A program made the translations under genes and the position numbers. Positions 52,103 through 62,193 of a stretch of DNA of 64,000 nucleotides are shown here, piece by piece. Under the pieces are notes generated by a model, which was not told where the DNA came from, did no database searches, and saw nothing but the letters and a program-made list of their open reading frames with translations. Location: assembly GCF_900110755.1 (NCBI RefSeq), contig NZ_FOFF01000004.1:1-64000 (forward strand). The letters run 5' to 3'. This DNA is from Streptomyces sp. yr375. Lineage in GTDB: Bacteria; Actinomycetota; Actinomycetes; Streptomycetales; Streptomycetaceae. Numbering within the stretch: position 1 is the stretch's first letter; every line of letters begins with the position of its first letter.

Positions 52103-53086
52103 ATGACGAAGAAGACGCGGATCAGGGTCGCGCGCATAGCCGCGGGCGCCGTGATCGCCGCGGGCGCCTCTCTGACGATCGCCGGCGTCGCCTCGGCCAC
52201 CGGCGGCGACGGCCTTGTCGACACGAGCACCACCACGCAGGACGGTCCCGCCGCCTCGGGCGACGGCGACTGCCCGATCATCATCGTCTGCACCGACGGC
52301 GGCACGTCCACCGGCACGTCGGAGGGCACGTCCTCCGGTACGTCGGAGGGCACCTCGTCCGGCACGTCCGAGGGCACGTCCACGGGCACCTCGGAGGGCA
52401 CCTCCACCGGTACGTCCGAGGGCACCTCCACGGGCACCTCGGCCGGTACGTCGGAGGGCACGTCCACGGGTACGTCCGAGGGCACGTCCACCGGTACCTC
52501 GGAGGGCACGTCCACGGGCACCTCCGCCGGTACGTCCACCGGCACGTCGGAGGGCACCTCGACGGGCACGTCGGCCGGTACGTCCACCGGCACGTCGGAG
52601 GGCACGTCCACGGGCACGTCCGCCGGTACGTCCACGGGCACGTCCGCCGGTACGTCCACGGGCACCTCGGCCGGTACGTCCACCGGTACCTCGACGGGCA
52701 CGTCCGCCGGTACGTCCACGGGCACGTCCGCCGGTACCTCGGAGGGCAACACCTCCTCGGGTTCCGCCTCTGAGGGCAACACCTCCTCGGGGTCGTCCTC
52801 CGAGGGCAGCACCTCGTCCGGCTCGTCCTCGCAGGGCAGCACCTCCGCCGGTACCGGCACCGGCACCGACGGGACGTCCACCCAGGAGGAGGGCAGCTCC
52901 GCGCTGACCGACACCTCGGACACCCCCGCCGACGCCGTCGCCCAGGGCGGTGGCAAGCAGTTGGCCGAGACCGGTGCCGGGCAGACCACGTTCCTGATCA
53001 TCGGCGCCGCCACGATGATCGCCGGCGGCATCGGCTTCCGGGTGCTGCCGCGCCTCGCGGCCGGCCGCGGCGGGGCCGCTGCCTGA
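52103..53086 (+). CDS. Sortase-anchored surface protein with GTSx repeats
   Basis: This 327-residue protein has a signal peptide (IAAGAVIAAGASLTIAGVAS), a short region with one CPIIIVC pair, and about 37 tandem tetrapeptides of the form GTS followed by E, S, T or A. A Ser/Gly-rich stalk and a C-terminal sorting signal follow: LAETG (287-291), the hydrophobic FLIIGAATMIAGGIG and a basic end. LAxTG is the motif of class E sortases in actinobacteria, so the protein should be linked to the cell wall. The repeats (12 bp in DNA) probably act as an extended, perhaps glycosylated stalk. ATG at 52103 was used; the 228-bp gap upstream holds TTGACG near 51950 but no clear -10. Confidence 0.88.
   Translation: MTKKTRIRVARIAAGAVIAAGASLTIAGVASATGGDGLVDTSTTTQDGPAASGDGDCPIIIVCTDGGTSTGTSEGTSSGTSEGTSSGTSEGTSTGTSEGTSTGTSEGTSTGTSAGTSEGTSTGTSEGTSTGTSEGTSTGTSAGTSTGTSEGTSTGTSAGTSTGTSEGTSTGTSAGTSTGTSAGTSTGTSAGTSTGTSTGTSAGTSTGTSAGTSEGNTSSGSASEGNTSSGSSSEGSTSSGSSSQGSTSAGTGTGTDGTSTQEEGSSALTDTSDTPADAVAQGGGKQLAETGAGQTTFLIIGAATMIAGGIGFRVLPRLAAGRGGAAA
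52304..52745 (+). repeat. 12-bp repeats encoding GTSx tetrapeptides
   Basis: Units such as GGCACGTCGGAG, GGCACGTCCACG and GGTACGTCCACC follow in frame about 37 times. Third-position variants show that many copies have diverged silently while the peptide is kept, apart from the fourth residue. Copy number is likely to vary between strains. Confidence 0.85.
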
Positions 53087-53123
53087 CGGTAGGCAGCCGC
53101 ACCCGTACGTGACGTACACGCGA

Positions 53124-53154
53124 AGGGGCCCGGAGCGATCAGCTCCGGGCCCCT
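53124..53154. terminator. Terminator after the sortase substrate
   Basis: Arms 53124-53136 and 53142-53154 form a perfect 13-bp stem (AGGGGCCCGGAGC) around GATCA. It lies 38 bp after the sortase-substrate stop and also 49 bp from the stop of the convergent zinc-ribbon gene, so it may serve both. Confidence 0.8.
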
Positions 53155-53202
53155 CTGCGTGCGTGGCTGTCCCAGCGGTTACGCGGTCGATTGCGCGATC
53201 GG

Positions 53203-53397
53203 TTACGCGGTCTGGTGGGCCAGCAGCGCCAGCGCCGCCACCAGCACCGCCAGCAGCGCGATCAGCGCCATCGGGTTCAGCCCCGCGAAGAAGTTCTCCT
53301 GTTGCTGCAGCCGCTCGCGGTTCGCGCGGCACACCGGGCACCGGCCCTCGCTCACGGGCGCGGCGCAGTTAGCGCACACCAGCCGGTCGTACGTCAT
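53203..53397 (-). CDS. Small zinc-ribbon membrane protein
   Basis: This 64-residue protein has two CxxC pairs (Cys8/Cys11 and Cys20/Cys23, in [20 protein letters not shown]). A short linker rich in Arg and Gln and one C-terminal membrane segment ([18 protein letters not shown]) follow. ATG at 53397 has a GGAGGG ribosome site. The zinc ribbon would face the cytoplasm if the positively charged linker stays inside. I do not recognise a function. The gene is easily missed because longer frames run through it. It is divergent from ftsE. Confidence 0.75.
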   Translation of the reverse strand: MTYDRLVCANCAAPVSEGRCPVCRANRERLQQQENFFAGLNPMALIALLAVLVAALALLAHQTA

Positions 53398-53742
53398 GCG
53401 CTCGCCCTCCTTGCACCGGTTCCATGTACACAACGCCTGGGGGAACGCGAACGTTCCCCATACCACTGTGCCAGGTTCCTCCGGAGGTTGCGCGGGTCGC
53501 TCCCTTTGAGGGGCCTGGGCTTGTATCGCGGCTGTGCGCCGGTGGGGGCTTGTCGCGCCCCGCGGCGGAGCCGCATATCGATACAGCCCCGCGCCCCTGG
53601 AGGGCGGGCCGGGGGCTTCGCCCCTGCCCGCCCTCCAGACAAAAGACCACAAGGCCTGCCCAAGTCTTCCCCTCGCCTGCGGGGTGCTGCCTGGTTCGCG
53701 TATGGTCACGCTCATCTACCCCCGGCGACCCGTGGTGCATCC
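53398..53742. other. 345-bp gap between zinc-ribbon gene and ftsE
   Basis: The region contains a large hairpin (53597-53638, listed separately) and other GC-rich inverted segments such as CCCCGCGGCGGAGCCGC at 53567. ATG-proximal signals for ftsE are weak: TATGGT at 53701-53706 could be its -10, giving a leader of about 30 nt. No gene is seen. Confidence 0.4.
53597..53638. terminator. Large hairpin upstream of ftsE
   Basis: CTGGAGGGCGGG (53597-53608) pairs perfectly with CCCGCCCTCCAG (53627-53638), with an inner GGGGGC/GCCCC stem. It lies 105 bp before ftsE and has no gene directly upstream on the plus strand. It may insulate ftsEX from read-through or be a leftover repetitive element. Confidence 0.55.
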
Positions 53743-54432
53743 GTGATCCGATTCGACAACGTCTCCAAGGTCTACCCCAAGCAGACCCGCCCCGCACTCA
53801 GGGATGTCTCCCTCGAGGTGGAGAAGGGCGAGTTCGTGTTCCTCGTCGGGTCCTCCGGCTCCGGGAAGTCCACGTTCCTGCGGCTGCTGCTCCGCGAGGA
53901 GCGGTGCAGTCACGGTCAGGTCCACGTGCTGGGCAAGGACCTCGCGCGCCTCTCCAACTGGAAGGTGCCGCAGATGCGCCGCCAGTTGGGGACGGTCTTC
54001 CAGGACTTCCGGCTGCTGCCGAACAAGACGGTGGCGGAGAACGTCGCCTTCGCGCAGGAGGTCATCGGCAAGTCGAAGGGCGAGATCCGCAAGTCCGTGC
54101 CGCAGGTGCTCGACCTCGTCGGGCTCGGCGGCAAGGAGGAGCGCAGGCCCGGTGAGCTGTCCGGTGGTGAGCAGCAGCGCGTCGCCATCGCGCGCGCCTT
54201 CGTGAACCGGCCCAAGCTGCTGATCGCCGACGAGCCCACCGGCAACCTCGACCCGCAGACCTCGGTCGGCATCATGAAGCTGCTCGACCGGATCAACCGC
54301 ACGGGCACGACCGTCGTGATGGCCACGCACGACCAGAACATCGTGGACCAGATGCGCAAGCGCGTCATCGAGCTGGAGCAGGGCCGCCTCGTCCGCGACC
54401 AGGCGCGCGGCGTCTACGGCTACCAGCACTGA
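53743..54432 (+). CDS. ftsE: Cell-division ABC ATPase FtsE
   Basis: This 229-residue ATPase has Walker [11 protein letters not shown]-loop [18 protein letters not shown], signature [15 protein letters not shown], Walker [13 protein letters not shown] and the switch His in ATHDQNIV. With FtsX it forms the divisome complex that activates peptidoglycan hydrolases, in actinobacteria such as RipC. The GTG at 53743 starts the conserved [11 protein letters not shown] strand; the longer frame upstream covers intergenic sequence. It is 60 bp before ftsX on the same strand and clearly forms an operon with it. Confidence 0.97.
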   Translation: MIRFDNVSKVYPKQTRPALRDVSLEVEKGEFVFLVGSSGSGKSTFLRLLLREERCSHGQVHVLGKDLARLSNWKVPQMRRQLGTVFQDFRLLPNKTVAENVAFAQEVIGKSKGEIRKSVPQVLDLVGLGGKEERRPGELSGGEQQRVAIARAFVNRPKLLIADEPTGNLDPQTSVGIMKLLDRINRTGTTVVMATHDQNIVDQMRKRVIELEQGRLVRDQARGVYGYQH

Positions 54433-54492
54433 CCGCACCCGCCATCGCACCCGCCCTCGCGGACGTCCCCGGAAAGGCCTGAACAACTCGCC

Positions 54493-55410
54493 ATGCGCGC
54501 CCAGTTCGTACTGTCGGAGATCGGCGTCGGTCTCCGCCGCAACCTGACGATGACCTTCGCCGTCATCGTCTCCGTCGCCCTGTCCCTGGCGCTGTTCGGC
54601 GGGTCGCTCCTGATGAGCGACCAGGTCAGCACCATGAAGGGCTACTGGTACGACAAGGTCAACGTCTCGGTGTTCCTCTGCAACAAGAGCGACGCCGAGT
54701 CCGACCCGAACTGCGCCAAGGGTGCGGTCACCGCGGACCAGAAGAAGCAGATCAAGTCCGACCTGGACAAGATGGGCGTCGTCGACAAGGTGACGTACGA
54801 GTCGCAGGACGACGCCTACAAGCACTACAAGGAGCAGTTCGGGGACTCCCCGCTGGCCAGCTCGCTCACGCCGGACCAGATGCAGGAGTCGTACCGGATC
54901 AAGCTGAAGGACCCGGAGAAGTACCAGGTCATCGCGACCGCCTTCGACGGGCGTGACGGTGTGCAGTCGGTGCAGGACCAGAAGGGCATCCTGGACAACC
55001 TGTTCGGGCTGCTCAACGGCATGAACTGGGCGGCGCGGGCGGTGATGGCGCTGATGCTGGTGGTGGCGCTGATGCTGATCGTCAACACCGTGCGCGTCTC
55101 GGCCTTCAGCCGTCGGCGCGAGACCGGGATCATGCGGCTGGTCGGCGCTTCCGGCTTCTACATCCAGGCGCCGTTCATCGCCGAGGCGGCGGTCGCCGGG
55201 CTCATCGGCGGCACGGTCGCCTGCGGATTCCTGGTGGTCGCCCGGTACTTCATCATCGACCACGGGCTGGCCCTGTCCGAGAAGCTGAACCTGATCAACT
55301 TCATCGGCTGGGACGCCGTGTTGACGAAGCTCCCGCTCATCCTCGCCACCAGCCTGCTGATGCCGGCCCTGGCCGCTTTCTTCGCGCTGCGCAAGTACCT
55401 GAAGGTGTGA
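54493..55410 (+). CDS. ftsX: Cell-division membrane protein FtsX
   Basis: This 305-residue protein has one N-terminal membrane segment (LTMTFAVIVSVALSLALFGG), an extracytoplasmic domain (about 45-170) and three further segments at the C-terminus. The extracytoplasmic domain has a Cys pair (FLCNKSDAESDPNCAKG). It is the membrane partner of FtsE and transmits ATP hydrolysis to cell-wall hydrolases outside. The Cys pair, likely a disulphide, is a common actinobacterial feature. A hairpin follows the stop. Confidence 0.96.
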   Translation: MRAQFVLSEIGVGLRRNLTMTFAVIVSVALSLALFGGSLLMSDQVSTMKGYWYDKVNVSVFLCNKSDAESDPNCAKGAVTADQKKQIKSDLDKMGVVDKVTYESQDDAYKHYKEQFGDSPLASSLTPDQMQESYRIKLKDPEKYQVIATAFDGRDGVQSVQDQKGILDNLFGLLNGMNWAARAVMALMLVVALMLIVNTVRVSAFSRRRETGIMRLVGASGFYIQAPFIAEAAVAGLIGGTVACGFLVVARYFIIDHGLALSEKLNLINFIGWDAVLTKLPLILATSLLMPALAAFFALRKYLKV

Positions 55411-55422
55411 CGCACGCCCCGA

Positions 55423-55452
55423 GGGTCGTACGGTCAACCGACCGTGCGGCCC
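55423..55452 (+). terminator. ftsEX terminator overlapping next promoter
   Basis: Arms 55423-55435 (GGGTCGTACGGTC) and 55440-55452 (GACCGTGCGGCCC) pair over 13 bp with two G-U pairs around AACC. It lies 12 nt after ftsX and directly before the -10 of the protease gene, so terminator and promoter overlap. Confidence 0.7.
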
Positions 55453-55464
55453 TTCGCGTTCCCC

Positions 55465-55470
55465 TAGACT
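55465..55470 (+). promoter_or_regulatory. Leaderless -10 of the S41 protease gene
   Basis: TAGACT lies exactly seven bases before the ATG at 55478 and no ribosome site is present. This is the usual layout for a leaderless Streptomyces mRNA. The -35 position would fall in the ftsX terminator. Confidence 0.55.
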
Positions 55471-55477
55471 CGCCGCC

Positions 55478-56659
55478 ATGTCAGGCCGAGACCTGTTCTG
55501 CCAGCCCCGCCGTTTCGGCCGCGGGGCCGCCCTGACATTGGTGTTCGCGAGCGTGCTCGTCGCCGGTGCCGCGACCGGTTCGCTGCCGCAGGAACTGGGC
55601 GGCGGCCGCCGCGACGCCCCGGACCGGGCCGCCCCCGCGCCCGCCGGTCACGTCGAGGACGTGACGCGGGCCGCCGAGGAGGCCGCCGCGGACGGCAAGT
55701 CGCCGCTGGAGGCCGCCGAGCGCGCCGTCAGCCGCAGCGGGGACCGCTGGGCGGCCGTCTACTCCGAGGGCGAGTACGAGCAGTTCGAGGAGTCCCTCGA
55801 CGGCCGCTACACCGGCGTCGGCCTGGAGGCGCGGCGCGAGCGGGACGGCCGGATCGAGGTGACCCGGGTGCAGCCGGGGTCACCGGCGGCCGGCGCGGGG
55901 CTCCGGGCGGGCGACCGGCTGCGCAGCGTCGACGGGCGGCCCGTGGACGGGCTGCCGGTCACCGACGTCGTCTCCTTACTGCGCGGTGACGCCAAGGACG
56001 CGGCCGCCGGCACCACCGTCCGGCTCGGTCTTCAACGCGGCACGCGCGCGTGGAGCGAGACCCTGCGCCGGGCCCTGCTGTCCACGGACTCCGTCACCGC
56101 CCGCAAGCTGCCCGACGGCATCACCGTGATCACCGTCGCCGCGTTCACCAAGGGCGTCGGCGACAGCGTGCGCGGCGCCGTCCGGCGGGCCCCGGCGGGC
56201 GCCGGGATCGTGCTGGACCTGCGCGGGAACTCCGGCGGCCTGGTCACCGAGGCCGTCTCCGCCGCCTCCGCCTTCCTGGACGGCGGGCTCGTCGCCACCT
56301 ATGACGTCGACGGCGTCCAGCGCGCCCTGCACGCCGACGCCGGCGGCGACACCGCCCGCCCGCTGGTCGCGCTCGTCGACGGCGGCACGATGAGCGCCGC
56401 CGAGCTGCTCACCGGCGCCCTCCAGGACCGTGGGCGCGCGGTCGTCGTGGGGTCGCGCACCTTCGGCAAGGGCTCGGTGCAGATGCCGAACCGGCTGCCC
56501 GACGGCTCCGTCGCCGAACTGACCGTCGGCCACTACCGCACCCCCGCCGGCCACAGCGTCGACGGCCGTGGCATCACCCCCGACCTGGAGGCGGACGACG
56601 GGGCGCTGGCCCGGGCCGAGACCGTGCTGAGCGGGCTCGGGGACGCGGAGCCGAAGTAA
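55478..56659 (+). CDS. Secreted C-terminal processing protease, S41 family
   Basis: This 393-residue CtpA-like protease has an N-terminal signal or anchor segment (ALTLVFASVLVAGAA), a helical spacer, a PDZ domain (about 115-185) and the S41 catalytic domain. The catalytic Ser306 is in VDGGTMSAAEL and Lys331 in GSRTFGKGSVQ. Such proteases trim exported proteins or cell-wall hydrolases, which suits the position after ftsEX. Codon 167, a Leu in the PDZ region, is TTA (55976-55978), which in Streptomyces is read by the developmentally controlled bldA tRNA. It is probably transcribed on its own as a leaderless mRNA. Confidence 0.92.
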   Translation: MSGRDLFCQPRRFGRGAALTLVFASVLVAGAATGSLPQELGGGRRDAPDRAAPAPAGHVEDVTRAAEEAAADGKSPLEAAERAVSRSGDRWAAVYSEGEYEQFEESLDGRYTGVGLEARRERDGRIEVTRVQPGSPAAGAGLRAGDRLRSVDGRPVDGLPVTDVVSLLRGDAKDAAAGTTVRLGLQRGTRAWSETLRRALLSTDSVTARKLPDGITVITVAAFTKGVGDSVRGAVRRAPAGAGIVLDLRGNSGGLVTEAVSAASAFLDGGLVATYDVDGVQRALHADAGGDTARPLVALVDGGTMSAAELLTGALQDRGRAVVVGSRTFGKGSVQMPNRLPDGSVAELTVGHYRTPAGHSVDGRGITPDLEADDGALARAETVLSGLGDAEPK

Positions 56660-56704
56660 TCGGCTTTCCCTCAGGCCCCTGCGAGGTGCGAAACTGGCGG
56701 GACT

Positions 56705-57253
56705 ATGAGCAAGGGAATGTACGTACCGAAGGAGTCCCAGCCGAAGCAGGGCGGGGCGGCCGCGTCCGGCAAGGTCAAGGACGGCAAGCGCAAGATCGTC
56801 GCGCAGAACAAGAAGGCCCGGCACGACTACGCGATCATCGACGTGTACGAGGCGGGTCTCGTCCTCACCGGCACCGAGGTGAAGTCGCTGCGCGAGGGGC
56901 GTGCCTCGCTGACCGACGGCTTCGTCCAGATCGAGGGGAACGAGGCGTGGCTGCACGCCGCGCACATCCCCGAGTACTTCCAGGGAAGCTGGACCAACCA
57001 CTCCGCGCGCCGCAAGCGGAAGCTGCTGCTGCACCGCGAGGAGATCGACAAGCTGTCGGTGAAGTCGGAGGAGACGGGTCACACGATCGTGCCCCTCGCC
57101 ATCTACTTCAAGGACGGCCGGGCGAAGGCCGAGATCGCGCTGGCGCGCGGCAAGAAGGAGTACGACAAGCGCCAGACCCTGCGCGAACAGCAGGACCGCA
57201 GGGAGACGGACCGGGCGATCGCGGCGGCCAAGCGGAAGCAGCGGGGCGCGTAG
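56705..57253 (+). CDS. smpB: SsrA-binding protein SmpB
   Basis: This 182-residue protein brings tmRNA to stalled ribosomes. The family core runs from [20 protein letters not shown] through [18 protein letters not shown] to the basic tail [16 protein letters not shown] 28-residue N-terminal extension ([20 protein letters not shown] onward) makes it longer than the usual 155-160 residues. If the true start were internal, there is no ATG or GTG with a good site near the core. The tmRNA gene follows 141 bp downstream on the same strand, the usual arrangement. Confidence 0.95.
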   Translation: MSKGMYVPKESQPKQGGAAASGKVKDGKRKIVAQNKKARHDYAIIDVYEAGLVLTGTEVKSLREGRASLTDGFVQIEGNEAWLHAAHIPEYFQGSWTNHSARRKRKLLLHREEIDKLSVKSEETGHTIVPLAIYFKDGRAKAEIALARGKKEYDKRQTLREQQDRRETDRAIAAAKRKQRGA

Positions 57254-57394
57254 CCGCCGGTCCCGCACGGGTGGCCGCCGGGAATACGGTGGCATGGGTG
57301 CGCGTTGGTCACGTACGATGGCGTAAGCGCCCCACAGCGGGTGCGAAACCTCTTCGCTTGGAGAAGTTCCGGAGAGGCCTTGAAAAATCAACAT

Positions 57395-57780
57395 GGGGAT
57401 GATCGGTTTCGACAGCGGCTGTCGAAGCAGGGGAAGCGTGTCGAGAAAGCGGCAATGATCTCGTTAACCATATGTCGCAACCAATAATCGCCAATTCCAA
57501 GAGCGATTCCCAGTCCTTCGCCCTCGCTGCCTAATAAGCAGTGAGTGAGGGACCCATAATGGGTGTCAGCCCGGGAGTGTTCCCGACCCGGACCCTGGCA
57601 TAATCTAGGGGACTAAACCATTCGGCCCGGTCACGGGGTCGGATGGGAAACCAAACAGTGACTGGGCCCGTCGGCGACTTGTTCGCGTGATCACCGGGGC
57701 CGAGAAAATCACAGCGAACTGCACACGGAGAAGCCCTGATTCTGCACCGTTGGACGCGGGTTCGATTCCCGCCATCTCCA
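57395..57780 (+). ncRNA. ssrA: tmRNA (SsrA)
   Basis: The 5' end GGGGATGATCGGTTTCGAC and the 3' end CATCTCCA form the tRNA-like acceptor stem, and the T-arm GGTTCGATTCC is intact; CCA is not encoded. The internal tag frame begins with the resume codon GCC at 57490 (after AATC) and reads ANSKSDSQSFALAA, then two TAA stops at 57532-57537. The ALAA end is the ClpP degron. Pseudoknot segments such as CCCGACCCGG surround the frame. Length is about 386 nt. Confidence 0.95.
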
Positions 57781-57797
57781 CTTCACCCCATGTGAAC

Positions 57798-57831
57798 AAA
57801 AACCCCGTCGCTCCCGAGCGGCGGGGTTTTT
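57798..57831. terminator. tmRNA terminator, bidirectional
   Basis: AAAAACCCCG (57798-57807) pairs with CGGGGTTTTT (57822-57831), and an inner CGCT/AGCG extends the stem to 15 bp around CCCG. It ends in a U-run on either strand. It lies 17 nt after the tmRNA 3' end. Confidence 0.9.
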
Positions 57832-57887
57832 GCGTGGTCCCGGGACCTGGTGATGGCCGCCTCGCGTCGAAGGGAGGACGCCCCCAG

Positions 57888-57989
57888 ATGGGCTGTTACG
57901 AGGAGCAGAAGCCGACTCTCGTCATGCGGCTGATCCGGCTGTTGCCGGAGCGGATCGCAAGGCACGCGAGGAGGTGGCTGCTCTGGTGA
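57888..57989 (+). CDS. Possible 33-codon peptide after tmRNA
   Basis: ATG at 57888 follows AGGGAGG 11 nt upstream and opens a short frame beginning MGCYEEQKPTLVMRLIRLLP. It ends RWLLW with a TGA at 57987-57989. The peptide is basic and amphipathic. A hairpin starts at the stop codon. The ribosome site is good, so it may be a real small gene, but no family is recognised. Confidence 0.3.
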   Translation: MGCYEEQKPTLVMRLIRLLPERIARHARRWLLW

Positions 57990-58002
57990 CTCAGCAGGTA
58001 GC

Positions 58003-58033
58003 CGGATGTCCCCTAACTAGGCGGGGGCATCCG
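58003..58033 (+). terminator. Hairpin after the small ORF
   Basis: CGGATGTCCCC (58003-58013) pairs with GGGGGCATCCG (58023-58033), with an outer CTCAG/CTGAG pair at 57990-57994/58045-58049. It is probably a terminator for transcripts from the left. Confidence 0.6.
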
Positions 58034-58052
58034 ACAAGCTCCTACTGAGCTT

Positions 58053-58090
58053 GGGCCTCCGCCCGGTGCTTCCGGCTCGGGCGGGGGCCC
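58053..58090 (-). terminator. Terminator of the GH31-lacI operon
   Basis: Arms 58053-58065 and 58078-58090 form a 13-bp stem (GGGCCTCCGCCCG with CGGGCGGGGGCCC, one G-U pair). It lies 64 bp past the end of the lacI-type gene on the minus strand. Confidence 0.65.
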
Positions 58091-58153
58091 TCCTTGTGTC
58101 CAAGTACAGCACAACTGGTGCCTGGAAGGCACGGGGATCTGGTGCTCGGCGGC

Positions 58154-59157
58154 TCACCCGATGGTGCGTGGGGCCGTGCTGGCTCGGGGGGTCAGGTGGG
58201 GTGGGAGGAGGGTTGCTTCTGGGACTGGGGTGGCTGTCAGTTTTTGCATCAGGAGGGTTACTGCCTGCTCGCCTACTTCTGTGGAGGGGAGGGCTATGGA
58301 GGTGACCGGGACGCGGAGGGTCGAGGCGAGTTCGTCGGGGCAGATCGCGGTGATCGAGAGGTCGGCGGGGATGCGTAGGCCGAGGTGTTCGAAGGCGTCG
58401 ATCAGGGGTTCCAGGATCGCTTCGTTGTGGACGACCACGCCCGTCAGCGCCGGCTGTTCGCGCAGGAGCCGTTCCGCCATGCGGCGGGCCGCGGCCGGGG
58501 TCGCCTCGCAGGGGTGGACCGCGGAGGTGAGGCCGGCGCGGTCGGTGGCCTCGGTGAAACCCTGGACCACGCGCTGCGCGAACGCCGTCCCGCGCACGTA
58601 CACCTCCGGCGGCGACCCGACCAGCGCCACCACCCGGTGCCCGAGCTGCGCCAGATGCTCCACGCACCGCTCGCCCGCCGCCCGGAAGTCGAGGTCGATG
58701 CAGGTCAGCCCGGCGGCCTCGAGCGGGAAGCCGATCATCACGGACGGCCGGTCGAGGGAGCGCAGCAACGGCAGCCGGGGGTCGTGGAGTTGGACGTCCA
58801 TCAGGATCAGCGCGTCGACCAGCGCCGTGTCCGCGACCCGGCGCAGGCCGTCCTCGCCCTCCTCCTGGGTGAGCAGCAGCACGTCGTGGTCGTGGCGGCG
58901 GGCCGCCGTCACCACCGACACCGCGAACTGCATGACGACCGGGACGTGGATGCCGGCCCGCAGCGGGGCGACCAGCGCGAGCACGTTGGAACGGCTGCTG
59001 GCCAGCGCGCGGGCGCCCGCGTGCGGGCGGTAGCCCAGTTTCCGGGCGGCCTCCTCGACCCGCCGCCGGGTCGCCGCGGAGATCGGCCGCTTGCCGCTCA
59101 GCGCGTACGACACCGTGCTGGGGGAGACCCCGGCATGCCGCGCCACATCGGTGATCT

Positions 59158-59164
<7 letters not shown>
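58154..59164 (-). CDS. LacI family transcriptional regulator
   Basis: This 336-residue regulator has the N-terminal LacI helix-turn-helix ITDVARHAGVSPSTVSYALS and hinge RKLGYRPHAGARALAS. The periplasmic-binding-protein-like ligand domain follows, including VRVPVTSIALP-like sequence near the end. ATG at 59164 overlaps the end of the GH31 gene by 7 nt, so the two are translated together. It most likely represses its own operon through the palindromes at 61532-61585, with the sugar released by the glycosidase as inducer. The operon is autoregulated if so. Confidence 0.92.
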
Positions 59165-61464
<2,300 letters not shown>

Positions 61465-61531
61465 GCGGACACACGGTTTCGTGCCGTCGACATCCTGTGC
61501 CTCTCGGAGAGCCGGATGGAGCGGTGCGGTC

Positions 61532-61585
61532 GTCGAAGCGGTTGGCGTCGAATCGATTCGACGCGGGACGTCGAAGCGGTTCGAC
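61532..61585 (-). promoter_or_regulatory. Three LacI-type operators before the GH31 operon
   Basis: GTCGAATCGATTCGAC (61547-61562) is a perfect 16-bp palindrome. GTCGAAGCGGTTCGAC (61570-61585) is a near-perfect copy with only the two central base pairs unpaired. A third, half-decayed copy begins at 61532 (GTCGAAGCGGTTGGCG). The central CG and TCGAA/TTCGA arms are typical of LacI-family sites. They lie 68-121 bp before the GH31 start. Confidence 0.8.
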
Positions 61586-61682
61586 GGGGGAAGGTATGTG
61601 GCCGCTCCGACCGAGTCAATGGCGTCTGCGGGAAATGGCCGCCGGGCGCGGCCACTCGTTCGAGTGGTGTTGGAGAGGTCTT

Positions 61683-61732
61683 GGAGTGGTCCCGGAGTGG
61701 TCCCGGAGTCGCATTGGGGTGGCATTGGGGTG
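61683..61732. repeat. Short tandem repeats upstream of GH31
   Basis: GGAGTGGTCCC occurs twice with a 12-nt period and continues with a partial GGAGTC copy. GCATTGGGGTG then occurs twice in direct succession. GAGAGGTCTT occurs on either side (61672 and 61739). The function is unknown; replication slippage is the simplest origin. Confidence 0.65.
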
Positions 61733-62193
61733 ATCTTCGAGAGGTCTTCGCATGGTTTTCGACGGGTCGTGCTCCGTCTCATTGCGGATTAAGCGGGCAA
61801 TTCGCCGTCCGTGAACCCGAGCTTTCCGGCCATGCCTGGAAGGGGCTCCGTAATCCTGTTCGCCCGGGTCTCTTTGTCCTCTGTGTCGCCGGTGTGACGA
61901 AAGGGGCTGGTCCCTTCGGCTCCTGATGCGCTTCGACGGGGCGAGGGGCGGGAGCGGGTGGTGAGGACGTGATTCTGATGGGCCGTCAAGGGGTGAATTC
62001 CGGCCATAGACATGAACATGACTTCTGTCAATAAATGACACATCGCGAACACAGGGCCCAAGCCTGCGCTAGATTCGTCGAACCGAGCGCAGTGGGGTAA
62101 AAGGGGCGCAGGAGCTGGGTGGGGGCCCGGTTCCGTCGACGCGTGCTCGGGGTCGCGCGCACCCAGAACAGTTCTGTGGGGGGAAGTAGGCAC

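Larger units (their letters stand above)
61465..62193. other. 729-bp gap with GH31 control region
   Basis: The left end holds the GH31 operators (61532-61585). A patch of short tandem repeats lies at 61683-61732. The middle (61740-62060) is AT-richer and has no coding character on either strand. TAGATT at 62081-62086 is a possible -10 for the downstream plus-strand gene, which would leave a leader of about 105 nt. No gene is recognised. Confidence 0.5.

Noticed and set aside
57781..58153. Prophage or integrative element in the tmRNA gene
   Set aside because: tmRNA genes are common integration sites, but I see no integrase gene and no duplicated tmRNA 3' end near it.
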